From assembly GCF_001509475.1 (NCBI RefSeq), contig NZ_LLZG01000002.1, forward strand, positions 1 to 64,000: DNA of 64,000 bases, given 5' to 3'. The translations under genes and the position numbers were made by a program. A model generated the notes under the pieces. The model saw only the letters and a program-made list of their open reading frames with translations. It had not been told where the DNA came from and ran no database searches. This DNA comes from Streptomyces regalis (GTDB lineage Bacteria > Actinomycetota > Actinomycetes > Streptomycetales > Streptomycetaceae). Positions 59,709 through 64,000 of this stretch are shown piece by piece (positions within the stretch are counted from its first letter, which is position 1; each line of letters starts with the position of its first letter).

Positions 59709-61667
59709 GTGAGCAACGAAAGCCTGGCCAACCTGCTCAAGGAAGAGCGCAGGTTCGCACCCTCCGCCGACCTGGCCGCCGAAGCCAATGTCACCGCGGA
59801 GGCGTATGAACAGGCCAAGGCTGACAGGCTCGGCTTCTGGGCCGAGCAGGCCCGTCGGCTGACCTGGGCCAAGGAGCCGACGGAGACGCTGGACTGGTCG
59901 AACCCGCCGTTCGCGAAGTGGTTCAAGGACGGCGAGCTGAACGTCGCGTACAACTGCGTGGACCGGCATGTGGAGGCCGGGCACGGCGACCGGGTCGCCA
60001 TCCACTTCGAGGGCGAGCCCGGCGACAGCCGCGCCATCACGTACGCCGAGCTCAAGGACGAGGTCTCCAAGGCCGCGAACGCCCTGCTGGAGCTCGGGGT
60101 TCAGAAGGGCGACCGGGTCGCCGTCTACATGCCGATGATCCCGGAGACGGCGGTCGCGATGCTGGCGTGCGCCCGTATCGGCGCCGCGCACTCCGTCGTC
60201 TTCGGCGGCTTCTCGGCGGACGCCCTCGCCACCCGTATCCAGGACGCGGACGCCAAGGTCGTCATCACCTCCGACGGCGGCTACCGGCGCGGCAAGCCGT
60301 CCGCGCTCAAGCCAGCCGTGGACGAGGCGATCGCCAAGGTCGACAACGTGGAGCATGTGCTCGTCGTCCGGCGTACCGGCCAGGAGGTCGCCTGGGACGA
60401 CAGCCGTGATGTCTGGTGGCACGAGATCGTCGAGCGGCAGTCGGCCGAGCACGCCCCCGAGGCGTTCAACGCCGAGCAGCCGCTGTTCATCCTCTACACG
60501 TCCGGTACGACGGGTAAGCCGAAGGGCATCCTGCACACCTCCGGGGGCTACCTCACCCAGGCGTCGTACACCCACCACGCCGTCTTCGACCTCAAGCCGG
60601 AGACGGACGTCTACTGGTGCACCGCCGACGTCGGCTGGGTCACCGGCCACTCGTACATCGTGTACGGGCCGCTGGCGAACGGTGCGACGCAGGTCATGTA
60701 CGAGGGCACGCCGGACACCCCGCACCAGGGCCGGTTCTGGGAGATCGTGCAGAAGTACGGGGTGACGATCCTGTACACGGCGCCCACCGCCATCCGCACG
60801 TTCATGAAGTGGGGCGACGACATCCCCGCGAAGTTCGACCTCAGCAGCCTGCGGGTGCTCGGGTCCGTCGGCGAGCCGATCAACCCCGAGGCGTGGATCT
60901 GGTACCGCAAGCACATCGGCGCCGACCGGACGCCGATCGTGGACACCTGGTGGCAGACCGAGACCGGCGCGATGATGATCTCCCCGCTGCCGGGCGTCAC
61001 CGCGACCAAGCCGGGTTCCGCGCAGACGCCGCTGCCCGGCATCGCCGCGACCGTCGTCGACGACGAGGCGAACGAGGTGCCCAACGGCGGGGGCGGCTAC
61101 CTGGTCCTGACCGAGCCGTGGCCGTCGATGCTGCGCACCATCTGGGGCGACGACCAGCGGTTCCTCGACACCTACTGGTCACGCTTCGAGGGCAAGTACT
61201 TCGCCGGTGACGGGGCGAAGAAGGACGACGACGGCGACATCTGGCTGCTGGGCCGCGTCGACGACGTCATGCTCGTGTCGGGGCACAACATCTCCACCAC
61301 GGAGGTCGAGTCCGCTCTGGTCTCCCACCCGTCCGTCGCCGAGGCGGCCGTCGTCGGCGCCGCCGACGAGACCACCGGTCAGGCCATCGTCGCCTTCGTC
61401 ATCCTGCGCGGCACGGCGAACGCCGAGGACGAGGGCCTCGTCGCCGACCTGCGCAACCACGTCGGCGCCACCCTCGGCCCGATCGCCAAGCCCAAGCGGA
61501 TCCTTCCGGTGGCCGAGCTGCCCAAGACCCGCTCCGGCAAGATCATGCGCCGTCTGCTGCGGGACGTCGCCGAGAACCGCCAGCTCGGTGACGTGACGAC
61601 GCTGACCGACTCGACGGTCATGGACCTCATCCAGGCCAAGCTCCCCGCCGCACCCAGCGAGGACTGA
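59709..61667 (+). CDS. acs: Acetyl-CoA synthetase (AMP-forming)
   Basis: A 652-aa ANL-superfamily ligase. [20 protein letters not shown] (P-loop) near residue 262, [55 protein letters not shown], and the C-terminal [20 protein letters not shown] with the catalytic, acetylation-regulated Lys near 611. All are diagnostic for Acs. It activates acetate to acetyl-CoA. The GTG at 59709 has AGGGAG upstream. Length normal. Confidence 0.96.
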   Translation: MSNESLANLLKEERRFAPSADLAAEANVTAEAYEQAKADRLGFWAEQARRLTWAKEPTETLDWSNPPFAKWFKDGELNVAYNCVDRHVEAGHGDRVAIHFEGEPGDSRAITYAELKDEVSKAANALLELGVQKGDRVAVYMPMIPETAVAMLACARIGAAHSVVFGGFSADALATRIQDADAKVVITSDGGYRRGKPSALKPAVDEAIAKVDNVEHVLVVRRTGQEVAWDDSRDVWWHEIVERQSAEHAPEAFNAEQPLFILYTSGTTGKPKGILHTSGGYLTQASYTHHAVFDLKPETDVYWCTADVGWVTGHSYIVYGPLANGATQVMYEGTPDTPHQGRFWEIVQKYGVTILYTAPTAIRTFMKWGDDIPAKFDLSSLRVLGSVGEPINPEAWIWYRKHIGADRTPIVDTWWQTETGAMMISPLPGVTATKPGSAQTPLPGIAATVVDDEANEVPNGGGGYLVLTEPWPSMLRTIWGDDQRFLDTYWSRFEGKYFAGDGAKKDDDGDIWLLGRVDDVMLVSGHNISTTEVESALVSHPSVAEAAVVGAADETTGQAIVAFVILRGTANAEDEGLVADLRNHVGATLGPIAKPKRILPVAELPKTRSGKIMRRLLRDVAENRQLGDVTTLTDSTVMDLIQAKLPAAPSED

Positions 61668-61804
61668 GTACGGCCGAGACCGAGTACGGCAGACACTGAG
61701 TACGGCCGACATCGAGTCAGGCCATCGGGGCACCCGGCGACCAGCGCGCCGGGTGCCCTTCGCGTACGTACCGTGGAGATCGACGGATGCAGCCCGACGC
61801 ATTC

Positions 61805-61818
61805 TTAGGTAAGCTAAG
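61805..61818. promoter_or_regulatory. Iron-box-like repeat upstream of nhaA
   Basis: TTAGGTAAGCTAAG contains the half-sites TTAG and CTAA five bases apart. It resembles, but does not match well, the DmdR/IdeR iron box (TTAGGTTAGGCTAACCTAA). It lies about 80 bp before the nhaA start. Confidence 0.35.
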
Positions 61819-61898
61819 CAAAACAACTTCAGCCTGAGGTGCGCCGGGAAGTCTGGTCGGCATGTGCTTTGTCCTGCCCACCGACCGGAGGTCTCCCC

Positions 61899-63338
61899 GT
61901 GGCCGCGCCCCCCACCACCGCCCCCGCCCGCAAGGCCTTCGGACGACTGTCCCTCCCCGAGCGGAACTTCGTCGCGGAGGCGCTGCGCACCGAGACCGTC
62001 GGTGGCGTGCTGCTACTCATCGCCACGATCACCGCGCTGATCTGGGCGAACGTGCCCGCACTGCACGACAGCTACGAGAGCGTCGGCCACTTCCACCTCG
62101 GCCCCGAGGCCCTCGGCCTGAACCTGTCCATCGAGCACTGGGCCGCCGACGGACTCCTCGCGATCTTCTTCTTCGTCGCCGGGATCGAGCTCAAGCGTGA
62201 GCTGGTCGCCGGCGATCTCAGGGACCCCAAGGCGGCGGTACTGCCGGTCGTCGCCGCGCTGTGCGGGATGGCGGTGCCCGCGCTCGTCTACACGCTGACC
62301 GCCGTGACCGGGGGCGGTGCGTCGACGGGCTGGGCGGTCCCGACCGCCACCGACATCGCCTTCGCGCTCGCCGTGCTCGCCGTCATCGGCACCTCCCTGC
62401 CGAGCGCGCTGCGCGCCTTCCTGCTCACGCTCGCCGTCGTCGACGACCTGTTCGCGATCCTGATCATCGCGATCTTCTTCACCGACCGGATCAACTTCGC
62501 CGCACTCGGCGGCGCCGTCGTCGGCCTCGCCGTCTTCTGGCTGCTGCTGAGGAAGGGCGTACGCGGGTGGTACCTGTACCTCCCGCTCGCCCTCGTCATC
62601 TGGGGGCTGATGTACAACAGCGGCATCCACGCCACCATCGCCGGCGTGGCGATGGGCCTGATGCTGCGCTGCACGCGGCACGAGGACGAGGCGCACTCCC
62701 CCGGTGAGCACATCGAGCATCTCGTACGGCCCCTCTCGGCGGGCCTGGCCGTGCCGCTGTTCGCGCTGTTCAGCGCTGGTGTGACCATCTCCGGCGGCGC
62801 GCTCGGCGATGTGTTCGCCCGGCCGGAGACGCTCGGTGTCGTCCTCGGGCTCGTCGTCGGCAAGACGATCGGCATCTTCGGCGGTACGTGGCTGACGGCA
62901 CGTTTCACCAGGGCCTCGCTCAGTGACGACCTGGAGTGGGCGGACGTGTTCGCCGTCGCGACCCTCGCCGGCATCGGCTTCACCGTCTCGCTGCTCATCG
63001 GCGAGCTCGCCTTCGAGGGCGACGCCACACTGACGGACGAGGTCAAGGCCGCCGTACTGATCGGGTCCCTCATCGCGGCGGTCCTGGCGTCGGTGCTGCT
63101 GAAGATACGTAACGCCAAGTACCGCCGGATGTGCGAGGAAGAGGAACGCGACGAGGACGCCGACGGCATTCCGGACATCTACGAGGAGGACCAGCCGGAG
63201 TACCACCTGCGGATGGCCGCCATCCACGAGCGCAAGGCCGCCGAGCACCGCCGTATCGCCGAGGAGAAGGCCGCCGCGCGCAACGCGCTTGCCGAAGTGG
63301 CGGGCGGGGCAGGCGAGGAGGAGCACCGTCGGGCATGA
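61899..63338 (+). CDS. nhaA: Na+/H+ antiporter NhaA
   Basis: A 479-aa member of the NhaA family with about 12 membrane helices. LLAIFFFVAGIELKRELVAG and AVPTATDIAFALAVLAVIG are signature regions. The paired Asp of the ion site are in LAVVDDLFAILIIAIFF near residue 180. The C-terminus has a long charged helical tail (EEEERDEDADGIPDIYEEDQ, RKAAEHRRIAEEKAAAR), common in actinobacterial NhaA. It exports Na+ in exchange for H+ at alkaline pH. The GTG at 61899 has GGAGG eight bases upstream. Confidence 0.94.
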   Translation: MAAPPTTAPARKAFGRLSLPERNFVAEALRTETVGGVLLLIATITALIWANVPALHDSYESVGHFHLGPEALGLNLSIEHWAADGLLAIFFFVAGIELKRELVAGDLRDPKAAVLPVVAALCGMAVPALVYTLTAVTGGGASTGWAVPTATDIAFALAVLAVIGTSLPSALRAFLLTLAVVDDLFAILIIAIFFTDRINFAALGGAVVGLAVFWLLLRKGVRGWYLYLPLALVIWGLMYNSGIHATIAGVAMGLMLRCTRHEDEAHSPGEHIEHLVRPLSAGLAVPLFALFSAGVTISGGALGDVFARPETLGVVLGLVVGKTIGIFGGTWLTARFTRASLSDDLEWADVFAVATLAGIGFTVSLLIGELAFEGDATLTDEVKAAVLIGSLIAAVLASVLLKIRNAKYRRMCEEEERDEDADGIPDIYEEDQPEYHLRMAAIHERKAAEHRRIAEEKAAARNALAEVAGGAGEEEHRRA

Positions 63339-63415
63339 TCTGACGGGACGGTACAAAAGACGGAACCGTACGCAGTCAGGCAGAAGACGGAACCGTAACC
63401 ACGAGGGAGACCGCG

Positions 63416-63916
63416 ATGAGCGCACCCGACGGCAGCCCGGTCGGCGCCGAACGCAGCATCGGCCAACTGTTCGCCTCGGCGACGACCGAGATGTCGGCGC
63501 TGGTGCACGACGAGATCGCACTGGCGAAAGCGCAGCTCAAGCAGGACGTCAAGCGCGGCGCGATCAGCGGCGGCGTGTTCATGGTGGCCGGTGCGGTGCT
63601 GGTCTTCTCCCTGCCGATGCTGAACTTCGCGCTGGCGTACGGCATTCGGACCTGGAGCGACTGGAACCTCGCGCTCTGCTTCCTGCTGTCCTTCCTGGCG
63701 AACTGCATCGTCGCCGGCGTACTCGGGCTGATCGGCGCCGTCTTCGCGAAGAAGGCCAAGAGGAGCAAGGGCCCGCAGAAGGTCGCCGCGTCGGTGAAGG
63801 AGACGGCGGGCGTCCTGCAGAAGGCCAAGCCCCATCCGCGCCCGGCGCCCGCCGCACCGGAGCTGGAGGACCGGGCACCCGCGGCCATCGAGGCTGTGGC
63901 ACGCTCGTCGTCATGA
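63416..63916 (+). CDS. Actinobacterial holin-superfamily membrane protein (DUF1469)
   Basis: A 166-aa protein of the Phage_holin_3_6/DUF1469 type: amphipathic start (SIGQLFASATTEMSALVHDE), KRGAISGGVFMVAGAVLVFS and WNLALCFLLSFLANCIVAGV membrane helices, and a basic Ala/Pro-rich tail. The family is widespread in actinobacterial chromosomes and is not evidence of a prophage. The ATG at 63416 has GGGAG upstream. Confidence 0.85.
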   Translation: MSAPDGSPVGAERSIGQLFASATTEMSALVHDEIALAKAQLKQDVKRGAISGGVFMVAGAVLVFSLPMLNFALAYGIRTWSDWNLALCFLLSFLANCIVAGVLGLIGAVFAKKAKRSKGPQKVAASVKETAGVLQKAKPHPRPAPAAPELEDRAPAAIEAVARSSS

Positions 63917-64000
63917 CGGATCCCGCCGCCCCTTCGGCGCAACCTGGCTCAGTCGTACGACTGGACGGTCCCTGGACACACAGGGACGTGGCCGCCAATG
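63913..64000 (+). CDS. Alpha/beta hydrolase, 5' end only
   Basis: The ATG at 63913 overlaps the holin-like stop (ATGA) and opens a frame continuing past the window. The first codons (VVRLDGPWTHRDVAAN) match the start of epoxide-hydrolase-like alpha/beta hydrolases. Only about 29 codons are visible, so the call rests mainly on this start and the context. Confidence 0.6.
   Translation, partial: MTDPAAPSAQPGSVVRLDGPWTHRDVAAN

Noticed and set aside
63416..63916. A prophage holin.
   Set aside because: This holin-like family is common in actinobacterial core genomes, and no other phage gene is near.

Overview
The window is high-GC actinobacterial DNA, almost certainly from a Streptomyces chromosome. 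Third codon positions are very GC-rich, GTG starts are common, and many genes overlap by four bases (GTGA or ATGA). The right part holds a gene order recognisable from Streptomyces: topA, a membrane-fused thymidylate kinase, the DNA polymerase III delta-prime subunit, hppA, bldG with its ATPase-type partner, a YprA-like helicase, a Tad/Flp locus, acs and nhaA.

Bases 1 to about 25,600 are accessory. The intact tRNA-Thr(CGT) gene lies on the minus strand at 25592-25665. A 44-bp piece of its 3' half is repeated exactly at 16192-16235, so 16.2-25.6 kb looks like an island integrated into the tRNA. The island carries a VapBC toxin-antitoxin pair, a giant minus-strand SF1 helicase (about 1937 aa) with a Vsr/DUF559-like nuclease domain and a GreA-like C-terminus, and a divergent zinc-ribbon protein. 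It has no integrase of its own. Just left of the distal att copy sits the C-terminal remnant of a tyrosine integrase, which suggests that a second element extends leftwards.

The left block (1-16.1 kb) contains: three CPA2 cation/proton antiporters with two TrkA-C regulatory subunits (two antiporters form a large inverted duplication and one is frameshifted); a MerR operon cut by an IS5-family remnant; two SnoaL/NTF2-like proteins; a MarR-amidohydrolase divergent pair with a perfect inverted-repeat operator; and a tightly coupled minus-strand operon of a 44-aa peptide, a JmjC/cupin oxygenase (frameshifted), an aldo/keto reductase, an APH-like kinase and a NUDIX hydrolase. This peptide operon and the helicase-nuclease-GreA protein are the best candidates for undescribed systems.

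Bases 25.6-64 kb are core. A lipoprotein hydrolase, delta-prime, MFS-Tmk, TopA, a methyltransferase, a lipoprotein and the H+-pyrophosphatase run on the minus strand, followed by the bldG pair. The divergent helicase converges on a minus-strand Tad locus (ssd-tadA-tadB-tadC-DUF4244-tadE-tadG-like). In that locus tadB carries an internal deletion and tandem repeats of 30, 34 and 43 bp cluster within and beside the genes. The last part has a HAD phosphatase, a Fic-like protein lacking the motif histidine, a MinD/CooC-like ATPase with a scrambled 3' end, a deacetylase-like lipoprotein, a SulP-carbonic anhydrase fusion, acs, nhaA, a holin-like membrane protein and the start of an alpha/beta hydrolase.
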